From contig DLJQ01000016.1 of the NCBI GenBank assembly GCA_002484335.1, positions 1-7,133 on the forward strand: a stretch of 7,133 nucleotides of DNA, written 5' to 3'. The translations under genes were made by a program, and so were the position numbers. Position 1 is the stretch's first letter, and the number at the start of each line of letters is the position of its first letter. Source of the DNA: Flavobacteriales bacterium UBA7612 (GTDB lineage Bacteria > Bacteroidota > Bacteroidia > Flavobacteriales > Weeksellaceae). The notes below the pieces were generated by a model that had not been told where the DNA came from, searched no databases, and was given only the letters and a program-made list of their open reading frames with translations. Of the stretch, positions 1 through 5,716 are shown piece after piece.

Positions 1-200
1 CAAGAATTAATTTTCTAGTTGATGTTTTTTTATTTTTAACGATTTATTTATGTAGATTTTCTATTATAATCTTTGTTAATTATTTATTATTGAATTGAAG
101 TAGAAATTCATACAATCAAAAAAGGATCTTACGTAATCCCTAAATCATATTAAATTATAAAAAAGAAATAGATAATAAACTTTATAATTCTTGTGGTAAT

Positions 201-236
201 AAAAAAATCCTTCAAATAAATTTGAAGGATTTTTTT
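201..236 (-). terminator. Intrinsic terminator, probably bidirectional, after the DUF4241-like gene
   Basis: A perfect 16-bp inverted repeat (201-216 with 221-236) is separated by the 4-base loop TAAA. The stem core is ATCCTTCAAA/TTTGAAGGAT, and a run of seven A/T bases flanks it on each side, so a U-run follows the hairpin in both directions. It starts 18 bp beyond the stop codon of the minus-strand gene ending at 254, where a terminator for that gene is expected. It could also stop plus-strand transcription entering from the left. Confidence 0.9.
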
Positions 237-253
237 ATATTAATTAAAATGAT

Positions 254-1012
254 TTATAACCATTCGTCGTCATCGTCGCTATCTTCTAATTCAGCATCAA
301 TAAATTGAATGTAAAATGAAACAACTTCTCCTTTTTCATTATATCCAAAGTAGGCTGGGTAAACACCTTCACCGAAACCAGCTTGAAAAATAGGTGTTTT
401 AAATTCAGTTCCAGGAATTGTCCAATTTAACCAATCACCTTCTTCAGATTGATATTTAGGATTGTTTTTAGCATTTGCTACAAATAAATCATTAAAATAA
501 TCATCATAAAGATTTACATCATTTCCTTTACTTTCGAATTCATCAATGAATTTAACGAAAGACTCTTTTGCTTCAGAATCAACAATAGTAGTTAAACCAC
601 TTTCTATTGCAAAACCAAAATATTCACCTTCTTGTAATTCTTCAATTAACTCAATTCCTTTCATAGCTTCTTCATAACGAACAGGTTTTTCGTTAGTGAA
701 AGCAATTTTTACACAACCAATTAAGTTTTCAACATCGCCATCATCTTCAAATTTAACAATGCTTGCAGAAACAGGAAAATTACCTTTCGGTGTTTCTATA
801 AAATAAGGATCTTTATCCATTGCAAGATATTCTCCTAATGGATCATTCACAAAAATTTTACCTGAAGGAAGGGAAATTTCTCCTAAATTAATTTGATCTA
901 TTTCAACTTCACCAATTTCTTTATCTGTAAAATATTTTTCTAAATCATTTGGAGCTAAAGTTAATTCTCTTTTAGCTTCCCAATTTTTTAACCATTCTGC
1001 TGTTGGATGCAT
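254..1012 (-). CDS. DUF4241-like acidic cytoplasmic protein of unknown function
   Basis: The protein has 252 residues, no signal peptide and no membrane segment, so it is probably cytoplasmic. Several segments resemble the DUF4241 family: LPSGKIFVNDPL near residues 48-59, FPVSASIVKF near 79-88, the FAIESGLTTIVD strand near 134-145, and a C-terminal GFGEGVYPAYFGYNEKG segment near 212-228. The family match is from memory of these motifs, not from a search. No catalytic residues can be named. The protein is strongly acidic overall and ends in a short aspartate-rich tail (DSDDDDEWL). It lies 79 bp downstream of mgsA on the same strand, but a promoter-like box in the gap and a terminator behind it suggest its own transcript. 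The ATG at 1012 follows a short A-rich leader; no better start is visible. A role as an immunity or antitoxin protein is possible for so acidic a protein, but no toxin gene is present here. Confidence 0.8.
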   Translation of the reverse strand: MHPTAEWLKNWEAKRELTLAPNDLEKYFTDKEIGEVEIDQINLGEISLPSGKIFVNDPLGEYLAMDKDPYFIETPKGNFPVSASIVKFEDDGDVENLIGCVKIAFTNEKPVRYEEAMKGIELIEELQEGEYFGFAIESGLTTIVDSEAKESFVKFIDEFESKGNDVNLYDDYFNDLFVANAKNNPKYQSEEGDWLNWTIPGTEFKTPIFQAGFGEGVYPAYFGYNEKGEVVSFYIQFIDAELEDSDDDDEWL

Positions 1013-1033
1013 AGTTTATATTTTTATACTTCA

Positions 1034-1064
1034 CAAAAGTACATTAAAATTTGCTCTTAATAAA
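1034..1064 (-). promoter_or_regulatory. Putative Bacteroidota promoter for the DUF4241-like gene
   Basis: On the minus strand TACTTTTG (1041-1034) is an exact match to the Bacteroidota -7 consensus TAnnTTTG. A TTTA (1064-1061), one base off the -33 TTTG, lies 19 bp upstream. The implied transcript would start near 1028 and have a leader of about 16 bases before the ATG at 1012. Inferred from consensus only. Confidence 0.55.
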
Positions 1065-1091
1065 TAAGGCATAATTTATTGTTTTGTTAAT

Positions 1092-1457
1092 TTACCTTAA
1101 ATGATCTAAAAGCATTTCTGCAGTTGCAGGATTTGTAGCTAAAGGAACATTATGTACATCACATAATCTTAATAGCATATTAACATCTGGTTCATGCGGA
1201 TGTTTCCCCATAGGATCACGAAAAAATAAGACCATATTTGTTTTTCCTTCTACAACACGAGCAGCTATTTGTGCATCTCCACCAAGAGGACCTGATAAAA
1301 ATTTTGTAACTTCTAATCCAGTTTGTTCTGCAAATTTTCCTGTTGTTCCTGTTGCTACAAATTTGATATCATTTTTATGTAAAATATCTTTATGTTTCAT
1401 TAAAAAATTAACCATTTCAGCTTTTTTTCCATCATGTGCAATCAATGCTATTTCCAT
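1092..1457 (-). CDS. mgsA: Methylglyoxal synthase
   Basis: This cytoplasmic enzyme converts dihydroxyacetone phosphate to methylglyoxal and phosphate, a bypass of lower glycolysis that relieves sugar-phosphate build-up and phosphate shortage. The 121-residue protein shows the full family signature: N-terminal IALIAHD with His8 and Asp9, the phosphate-binding TGTTG loop (36-40), SGPLGGD (55-61) with Asp61 at the place of the E. coli catalytic Asp71, FFRDP with Asp81, and PHEPD (87-91) with His88 and Asp91 corresponding to E. coli His98 and Asp101. ATNPATAE near 107-114 closes the fold. It ends about 15-20 residues earlier than the B. subtilis and E. coli proteins, which lose only their C-terminal extension by comparison. 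The gene is divergent from the reductase at 1559, with 101 bp between them. No glyoxalase gene is in the window. The ATG at 1457 matches the usual start of the family. Confidence 0.96.
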   Translation of the reverse strand: MEIALIAHDGKKAEMVNFLMKHKDILHKNDIKFVATGTTGKFAEQTGLEVTKFLSGPLGGDAQIAARVVEGKTNMVLFFRDPMGKHPHEPDVNMLLRLCDVHNVPLATNPATAEMLLDHLR

Positions 1458-1484
1458 ATATTTTTTCTATTGATTCTAAAATCT

Positions 1485-1492
1485 TATTTTTG
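1485..1492 (+). promoter_or_regulatory. Putative -7 promoter box of the PaaE-type reductase gene
   Basis: TATTTTTG matches the Bacteroidota -7 consensus TAnnTTTG exactly and lies in the 101-bp divergent gap, 66 bp before the reductase ATG. No clear TTTG -33 element is seen; only a T-run (1461-1466) lies at a suitable distance. The leader would be about 60 bases and would contain three small dyads, described separately. I found no exact box for mgsA on the other strand. Confidence 0.5.
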
Positions 1493-1551
1493 TACTAATT
1501 TAGTAAACTATCACAATATACTTGATAGCTTTTAAAAATTACTTATAGTAA
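1493..1551 (+). promoter_or_regulatory. Cluster of three small dyads in the reductase leader
   Basis: Three inverted repeats lie between the -7 box and the ATG at 1559. They are TACTAA-T-TTAGTA (1493-1505), directly abutting the -7 box; CTATCA (1508-1513) with TGATAG (1523-1528), 9 bases apart; and TTACT-TAT-AGTAA (1539-1551), 7 bases before the start codon. The first and third share TACT...AGTA half-sites. They could be operator half-sites or weak RNA stem-loops. In such AT-rich DNA chance is a real alternative. Confidence 0.3.
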
Positions 1552-1558
1552 AAATAAA

Positions 1559-2608
1559 ATGAAATTTAATTTATTAACAGTTAATGAGGTTAAAAAATTA
1601 ACGAACGATTCTGTTCAGATTAGTTTTGATATTCCTGAGGATTTACAAAATGAATATAATTTTTTACCAGGTCAATATATAACACTTAATGTTGATGGAA
1701 ATCGTAGAGATTATTCATTATGTGTATCTCCTAAAGACAAAAAATGGAGTATAGGAGTTAAAGCCCAACCAAATGGAAAAGTATCTACTTATTTATTTAA
1801 TGATGTTAAAGTAGGAGATCAATTAGAAGTTGCAACTCCAGACGGACGTTTTACTATTCCATCTAAACCAAACGAAAAACGTACTTTATTAGCGTTTACA
1901 GCAGGAAGTGGAATTACGCCTATTATGAGTATGTTAGAATATACTTTGCAAACAGAAGAATGGGTTAATTTTCATGTTTTTTATGTCAATAAAGATGAAA
2001 ATTCTATTATGTTTAAGGATCGTTTAACAGAGTTAAAACAAAACTATCCTAATAATGTCTTTATTCATTATTTTTATACTAAACAAGATCAAGAAAATTT
2101 TATTTATAATGGGAGAATAGATGAAAAGAAATTTGATTTGATATTGAATCAATTGGTTGATATTAATGAAGTTGATGAAGCTATGATTTGTGGACCAGAA
2201 GAAATGATTCTTACATTGGCTAAGAAAATAAATGATGCTGGTATTATAGAAAAACATATTCATTTTGAACTTTTTAATCCTTCGATTAAGTCACAAGAAA
2301 TTTTCACAAAACATAAAGAGGGACCACAAACAGTAGAAGTTACTGTTACTTTGGATGATGAAACGTCAGTGGTTACTTGGAATAAAGAAAAAAATTTAAT
2401 AGATTCTTTAATAGATGCGGGAATTGATGCGCCTTATTCTTGTAAAGGTGGAGTATGTTCTTCTTGTATGTGTAAAGTGACAGAAGGTGAAGTAAATATT
2501 GGAGATAATTTTGTGTTAACTGATTCTGATTATGAAGAAGGAATGACATTAGCTTGTATTTCTAGACCTAAAACCGCTACTTTATCAATTGATTTTGATG
2601 ATGTTTAA
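1559..2608 (+). CDS. PaaE-type FAD/NAD(P)H oxidoreductase with C-terminal [2Fe-2S] ferredoxin domain
   Basis: This cytoplasmic electron-transfer protein takes electrons from NAD(P)H through FAD to a [2Fe-2S] cluster and on to a partner. Domains in order: an FAD-binding FNR-type barrel (about 1-105) with the RDYS flavin motif (50-53) and KVSTYL (74-79); an NAD(P)-binding domain (about 106-240) with GSGITP (116-121), CGPEEM (211-216) and FELF (236-239); and a plant-type ferredoxin domain (about 257-349). The cluster ligands are Cys295, Cys300 and Cys303 (C-x4-C-x2-C) plus Cys333. Domain order and length (349) match the reductase subunit of phenylacetyl-CoA epoxidase (PaaE, about 356 residues) and relatives such as Hcr. 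None of paaA-D or another oxygenase is in the window, so the partner is unknown and I give no symbol. The gene has its own putative promoter and ends at a strong terminator, so it looks monocistronic. Confidence 0.9.
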   Translation: MKFNLLTVNEVKKLTNDSVQISFDIPEDLQNEYNFLPGQYITLNVDGNRRDYSLCVSPKDKKWSIGVKAQPNGKVSTYLFNDVKVGDQLEVATPDGRFTIPSKPNEKRTLLAFTAGSGITPIMSMLEYTLQTEEWVNFHVFYVNKDENSIMFKDRLTELKQNYPNNVFIHYFYTKQDQENFIYNGRIDEKKFDLILNQLVDINEVDEAMICGPEEMILTLAKKINDAGIIEKHIHFELFNPSIKSQEIFTKHKEGPQTVEVTVTLDDETSVVTWNKEKNLIDSLIDAGIDAPYSCKGGVCSSCMCKVTEGEVNIGDNFVLTDSDYEEGMTLACISRPKTATLSIDFDDV

Positions 2609-2633
2609 TAAAATTTAATTACGATAAGGTTTA

Positions 2634-2673
2634 AAAAAAAATGTTTCAACGAATTCGTTGAAACATTTTTTTT
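2634..2673. terminator. Bidirectional terminator between convergent genes
   Basis: A perfect 40-bp palindrome with 20-bp arms is centred between 2653 and 2654 on GAATTC. The core arm is ATGTTTCAACGAA and the outer parts are A/T runs, giving a U-run after the hairpin on either strand. It lies 25 bp after the reductase stop and 5 bp after the stop of the minus-strand head GIN gene, and so can serve both transcripts. Confidence 0.92.
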
Positions 2674-2678
2674 ATTTA

Positions 2679-3347
2679 TTATTTAAAATTGATTCTTCCT
2701 CCAACAACTTTTTTCTGATTACGTTGGGCAGGTTTACCATAAATATCAATTACTCCTCCAGCTCTCGTTTTAGCATCTACAGATTCAGTTGATGTAGCTT
2801 CTATATATCCACCAGCATTTGTTGTTAATGTAGAGTTTTCTGCTTTTAAAGTTTTAGAATAATATTTACCACCAGAGTTAGCAACTACTGTTTGGAAATC
2901 TGCAGTTCCTGTCAAAATAACTTCTCCACCAGAGTTTATTCGAACTTCTAGATTTTTAGTACTTACAGGAAGTTTTACAGATGACCCCTCATTAGATGTT
3001 ATATTAAGTTTTGTTGATTTTACTACATCATCAGAATGAATACTAGAACCTTGGCTTGCTTGTATATCATGTAAAGATTTGTAATGAACAATAACGTTTG
3101 TAGCATCTCCTTGCATAATTTTTGTTCCTGTCAATTTTATTCTTAATTCACCACTTGTATTTTCTAGTTTTACATCTTCTGAATTCAGTCCTTCTAATTC
3201 AACATAATTTTTATCAGAAACAACTAATTCTACAGGTATTTTATCATATACTTTTAATGTACTAAAATCTCCGATGTTTACTTTTTCTTGAGCAAATAAA
3301 AAAGATGAACCAAATAAAGCTACGCTAGCTAATACTATATTTTTCAT
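2679..3347 (-). CDS. Secreted head GIN domain (DUF2807) protein
   Basis: This is a 222-residue exported protein of unknown function. Residues 1-19 form a Sec signal peptide: Lys2, a hydrophobic core, and an ...FLFA-QE cleavage site after Ala19. It has no lipobox cysteine, so the mature protein should be soluble in the periplasm or exported further. The mature part begins with the DFSTLKVYDKIPVELVVSD strand pair typical of head GIN proteins, followed by a run of Gly/Ser turns about every 18-21 residues: 97-102, 118-123, NSGG 138-141, NSGG 157-160, NAGG 177-180 and RAGG 195-198. This pattern fits a beta-helix or stacked beta-sheet fold. It is common in Bacteroidota, and 'adhesin' labels for the family are guesses. 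I see no type IX secretion C-terminal domain. The gene follows pepT on the same strand, but a terminator-like hairpin sits directly before its ATG, which leaves its expression open. Confidence 0.88.
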   Translation of the reverse strand: MKNIVLASVALFGSSFLFAQEKVNIGDFSTLKVYDKIPVELVVSDKNYVELEGLNSEDVKLENTSGELRIKLTGTKIMQGDATNVIVHYKSLHDIQASQGSSIHSDDVVKSTKLNITSNEGSSVKLPVSTKNLEVRINSGGEVILTGTADFQTVVANSGGKYYSKTLKAENSTLTTNAGGYIEATSTESVDAKTRAGGVIDIYGKPAQRNQKKVVGGRINFK

Positions 3348-3351
3348 AAAA

Positions 3352-3405
3352 AATTTCTATTTTGATTTGTGAATTTAATACAAATTCCAAACCAAAATAG
3401 AAATT
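3352..3405 (-). terminator. Long hairpin between pepT and the head GIN gene, likely pepT terminator
   Basis: Two arms of 24-25 bases (3382-3405 and 3352-3376) enclose a 5-base loop (3377-3381). The outer 13 bp, AATTTCTATTTTG/CAAAATAGAAATT, are perfect. One mismatch (3365/3392) becomes a G-U wobble in the minus-strand RNA, and there is one single-base bulge. In that RNA the hairpin is followed at once by a run of six U and then by the AUG of the head GIN gene at 3347. It starts 31 bp after the pepT stop. Termination of pepT is the simplest reading; control of the next gene is possible. Confidence 0.65.
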
Positions 3406-3435
3406 ATACATTGATTTTGCCAAAAAAGCAAAAAA

Positions 3436-4677
3436 TTATTTGTTATTTTCTGCTGTAAGTTCTGCTATACGTACAATAACTTGTGTAGCTTTTTCCATAG
3501 ATTCTACAGGCACATATTCGTAAGGTCCATGAAAATTATGTCCCCCTGCAAAAATATTTGGACAAGGTAATCCCATAAAAGAAAGACGAGCACCATCAGT
3601 ACCACCACGAATAGGTTTAATATTTGGAGTAATACCAGTATCTTTAAGTGCTTGTTCAGCAATCTCTACTGATTGAAATTTTTCTTTTACTTTTTCAATC
3701 ATATTGAAGTATTGATCTGAAACTTCAGCTTTTATTACTTCATGATCATAACGTTCTTGTATATCTTCAGCAATTTGTAAAAATAAAGACTTTCTTGCTT
3801 CATATTGCTCCATATCATGATCGCGAATAATATATACTAATTTTGCTTCAGATACATTTCCACTCATTTTAGCTAAATGAAAAAATCCTTCACGTTTGTC
3901 AGTTAATTCAGGAACTTCATCGTTTGGTAATTGAGAAGCAAATTCTAATGCAATATTAGATGCGTTAATCATTTTATCTTTTGCATATCCAGGATGAACA
4001 GATTTTCCTTTTATTGTAACAATACCAGAAGCTGCATTAAAATTTTCGTATTCTAATTCTCCAATTTCAGAACCATCCATCGTATAAGCCCATTCAGCTC
4101 CAAATTTCTCTACATTGAAAAAATCTGCACCACGACCGACTTCTTCATCAGGAGTAAAACCAATAGCAATACGTCCGTGTTTAATTTCTGGATGAGCAAT
4201 TAAATATTCAGCAGCGGTTACTATTTCTGCAACACCAGCTTTATCATCAGCTCCTAATAATGTAGTACCGTCAGTTGTAATTATAGTTTGACCTTTATAT
4301 TGTGTTAATTCAGGAAATTCTGAAGGAGACAAAATCATAGACTCATTTAATTTTATATCTCCACCATCATAATTTTCCCAAATTTGTGGTTTTACATTTT
4401 CACCAGAATAATCAGGAGAAGTATCCATGTGAGAAACAAAACCAATTGTAGGAACATCATAATCTACTGTAGAAGGAACATATCCGAAAACATACCCATT
4501 ATCATCAATAGAAACATTTTCTAAACCAATTTGTTTTAATTCTTCTACTAAGTAATTAGCTAAATCCCATTGACGGTCTGTACTTGGAAATTTATCTAAA
4601 AAAGGCTCACTTTCAGTATAAGTTTTTACATATTTTAAAAAGCGATTAACCAGCTTTTCTCTCCATTCTGTTTGCAT
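3436..4677 (-). CDS. pepT: Peptidase T (tripeptide aminopeptidase)
   Basis: This cytoplasmic zinc exopeptidase of family M20B removes the N-terminal residue from tripeptides in the last steps of peptide use. The 413-residue length is normal. Visible motifs, with roles by family homology: GFVSHMDTSPDYSG with metal ligand His83 and catalytic-site Asp85; LLGADDKAGVAE with bridging Asp144; TPDEEVGRG with general base Glu178 and ligand Glu179; MDGSEIGELEYENF with ligand Asp201; the HPG segment at 228-230 in the dimerisation (lid) domain, about 215-325; and PIRGGTDGARLSFMGLPCPNIFAGGHNFHGPYEYVP with His383 as the last ligand. All key residues are present, so the enzyme should be active. The ATG at 4677 gives the expected N-terminus and has an exact TAnnTTTG box 18 bp upstream. 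It is divergent from the HMG-CoA lyase gene, with 64 bp between the two, and a long hairpin follows its stop. Confidence 0.97.
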   Translation of the reverse strand: MQTEWREKLVNRFLKYVKTYTESEPFLDKFPSTDRQWDLANYLVEELKQIGLENVSIDDNGYVFGYVPSTVDYDVPTIGFVSHMDTSPDYSGENVKPQIWENYDGGDIKLNESMILSPSEFPELTQYKGQTIITTDGTTLLGADDKAGVAEIVTAAEYLIAHPEIKHGRIAIGFTPDEEVGRGADFFNVEKFGAEWAYTMDGSEIGELEYENFNAASGIVTIKGKSVHPGYAKDKMINASNIALEFASQLPNDEVPELTDKREGFFHLAKMSGNVSEAKLVYIIRDHDMEQYEARKSLFLQIAEDIQERYDHEVIKAEVSDQYFNMIEKVKEKFQSVEIAEQALKDTGITPNIKPIRGGTDGARLSFMGLPCPNIFAGGHNFHGPYEYVPVESMEKATQVIVRIAELTAENNK

Positions 4678-4689
4678 TGCGTTTTAATT

Positions 4690-4720
4690 TTTGTCAAAAT
4701 TACTAAATTATCTACCTTTA
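4690..4720 (+). promoter_or_regulatory. Putative promoter of the HMG-CoA lyase gene
   Basis: TTTG (4690-4693) and TACCTTTA (4713-4720) are 19 bp apart, as in Bacteroidota promoters; the -7 box differs from TAnnTTTG in its last base. Transcription would start near 4726, about 16 bases before the ATG at 4742. It overlaps the opposing pepT promoter. Inferred from consensus only. Confidence 0.45.
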
Positions 4721-4729
4721 AAGCGCAAA
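4695..4729 (-). promoter_or_regulatory. Putative promoter of pepT
   Basis: On the minus strand TAATTTTG (4702-4695) matches TAnnTTTG exactly, and TTTG (4729-4726) lies 23 bp upstream, at the long end of the spacing known for Flavobacterium promoters. Transcription would start near 4689, leaving a leader of about 12 bases before the ATG at 4677. Confidence 0.55.
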
Positions 4730-4741
4730 TAAAGCAAAAAA

Positions 4742-5602
4742 ATGAGTGAACGTACTTTTAAAATTATAGAATGTCCAAGAGAAGCAATTCAAAGTCATAA
4801 AGAATTTATTGCTACGGATAAAAAGATTGATTATATCAATCGTCTTTTAACAGTTGGTTTTGATACAGTTGATTGTGGGAGTTTTGTTTCTGCTAAAAGT
4901 GTTCCTCAGATGGTAGATACGGAAGAAGTATTGAATAATTTAGATAAATCATCTTCAAAAATTTCAATTGTTACTGCTAGTAGGAGTGGAGCAATTAAAG
5001 GATTAGAACATGAAAAAGTTGATATTGTAGGTTTTCCTTTTTCTATATCTGCAAATTTTCAGAAATACAATACTAATAAATCTCAAGAAGATGCTTTTGA
5101 ATTAATAAAGTACATAAGAAATGTTGCTGAAATTAATAATAAAGATGTTCTTATTTATTTATCGATGGCATTTGGAAATCCATATGGAGAGATTTGGAAT
5201 GAAGATATAGTAAAAGATTGGATTAGTAAATTATCTGATTTAGGGATTAAATTTATCAATATATCTGATACAATAGGTTTAGCAAAAGAAAATAATATTA
5301 TTAATTTGTACAAAGAATTAATTCCAAACTATAATAATATTGAATTTGGAGCTCATTTTCATACAGTTTATAATGATTGGCATGAAAAAATAAAGGCAGC
5401 CTATGACAGTGGTTTTAGAAAATTTGATGGAACAATAAAAGGTTTAGGAGGTTGCCCATTTACAAATTACGAAAAAGTAGGTAATACACCAACAGAAAAA
5501 TTAATTAGTTTTGCAAATCAGCAAAAGGAAAAGCATGGGCTAAATTTATTTGATTTTGAATCGTCATGGAATGTTTCATTAAGAACTTTTGGATTGATTT
5601 GA
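4742..5602 (+). CDS. mvaB: Hydroxymethylglutaryl-CoA lyase (HMG-CoA lyase), somewhat divergent
   Basis: The family cleaves HMG-CoA to acetoacetate and acetyl-CoA, the last step of leucine breakdown; the enzyme is cytoplasmic and needs a divalent metal. The 286-residue length fits a single TIM-barrel lyase. Seen in order: IIECPREAIQ (8-17) with Arg13 at the catalytic arginine; VDCGSFVSAKSVPQM (43-57); a GFPFSIS strand (97-103); ISDTIGL with Asp176; GAHFHT (203-208) with His205 and His207 as metal ligands; and the catalytic-cysteine loop GLGGCPF (234-240) with Cys238, followed by Asn248. Two acidic positions are exchanged relative to the well-studied enzymes: Glu14 stands where human Asp42 is, and Asp44 where human Glu72 is. 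SFVSPK has also become SFVSAK. Cysteine, histidines and arginine are intact, so activity is likely. No other leucine-pathway gene is in the window. A related DRE-TIM lyase with another acyl-CoA substrate is the main alternative. Confidence 0.88.
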   Translation: MSERTFKIIECPREAIQSHKEFIATDKKIDYINRLLTVGFDTVDCGSFVSAKSVPQMVDTEEVLNNLDKSSSKISIVTASRSGAIKGLEHEKVDIVGFPFSISANFQKYNTNKSQEDAFELIKYIRNVAEINNKDVLIYLSMAFGNPYGEIWNEDIVKDWISKLSDLGIKFINISDTIGLAKENNIINLYKELIPNYNNIEFGAHFHTVYNDWHEKIKAAYDSGFRKFDGTIKGLGGCPFTNYEKVGNTPTEKLISFANQQKEKHGLNLFDFESSWNVSLRTFGLI

Positions 5603-5624
5603 TTTTATCATAAAAAAGTAATTG

Positions 5625-5665
5625 TTTTGTTAAAGGAAATTAAAAAATTTTAGACTTTAACAAAA
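5625..5665. repeat. Inverted repeat between the HMG-CoA lyase and SurA-like genes
   Basis: Perfect 11-bp arms TTTTGTTAAAG (5625-5635) and CTTTAACAAAA (5655-5665) enclose 19 bases, which contain a further AAATT/AATTT pairing (5637-5641 with 5646-5650). It starts 22 bp after the lyase stop, so it could end that transcript. However, the plus-strand RNA has an A-run, not a U-run, after the 3' arm, so it is not a canonical intrinsic terminator. The 3' arm lies just upstream of the putative -7 box of the next gene and could instead bind a regulator. Confidence 0.55.
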
Positions 5666-5670
5666 AAAAC

Positions 5671-5678
5671 TAAATTTG
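5671..5678 (+). promoter_or_regulatory. Putative -7 promoter box of the SurA-like gene
   Basis: TAAATTTG is an exact match to TAnnTTTG. A TTTA (5649-5652), one base off the -33 TTTG, lies 18 bp upstream. Transcription would start near 5684, giving a leader of about 33 bases before the ATG at 5717. Confidence 0.5.
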
Positions 5679-5682
5679 CTCA

Positions 5683-5700
5683 TCAGTTATTAAAAACTGA
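5683..5700 (+). promoter_or_regulatory. Small stem-loop at the predicted 5' end of the SurA-like mRNA
   Basis: TCAGTT (5683-5688) and AACTGA (5695-5700) form a perfect 6-bp stem with a 6-base loop, right at the transcript start predicted from the TAAATTTG box. It could protect the 5' end of the mRNA or be an operator. It ends 16 bases before the ATG. A stem this short may also be chance. Confidence 0.35.
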
Positions 5701-5716
5701 ACTAAGAATATTTAAA

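Noticed and set aside
124..139. GGAT/ATCC pairing with an 8-base loop, considered as an RNA element
   Set aside because: A 4-bp stem in AT-rich DNA is not significant, and no tRNA, riboswitch or other RNA fold could be recognised around it.
1..200. Possible small gene in the left-hand gap
   Set aside because: The few ATG codons run into stops within a few triplets, and nothing resembles a coding or RNA gene; it reads as plain AT-rich intergenic DNA.
217..224. Exact TAnnTTTG box (TAAATTTG) on the plus strand
   Set aside because: It is formed by the loop and stem of the terminator hairpin, has no -33 element at a fitting distance, and points into the 3' end of a minus-strand gene.
254..1457. 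mgsA and the DUF4241-like gene as a two-gene operon or toxin-immunity pair
   Set aside because: The 79-bp gap holds an exact promoter-like box for the second gene, and MgsA is a metabolic enzyme, so there is no evidence of a functional pair.
2033..2263. 76-codon minus-strand reading frame inside the reductase gene
   Set aside because: It lies wholly inside a well-supported gene, is rich in Phe, Ile and Asn as expected from antisense AT-rich DNA, and resembles no family I know.
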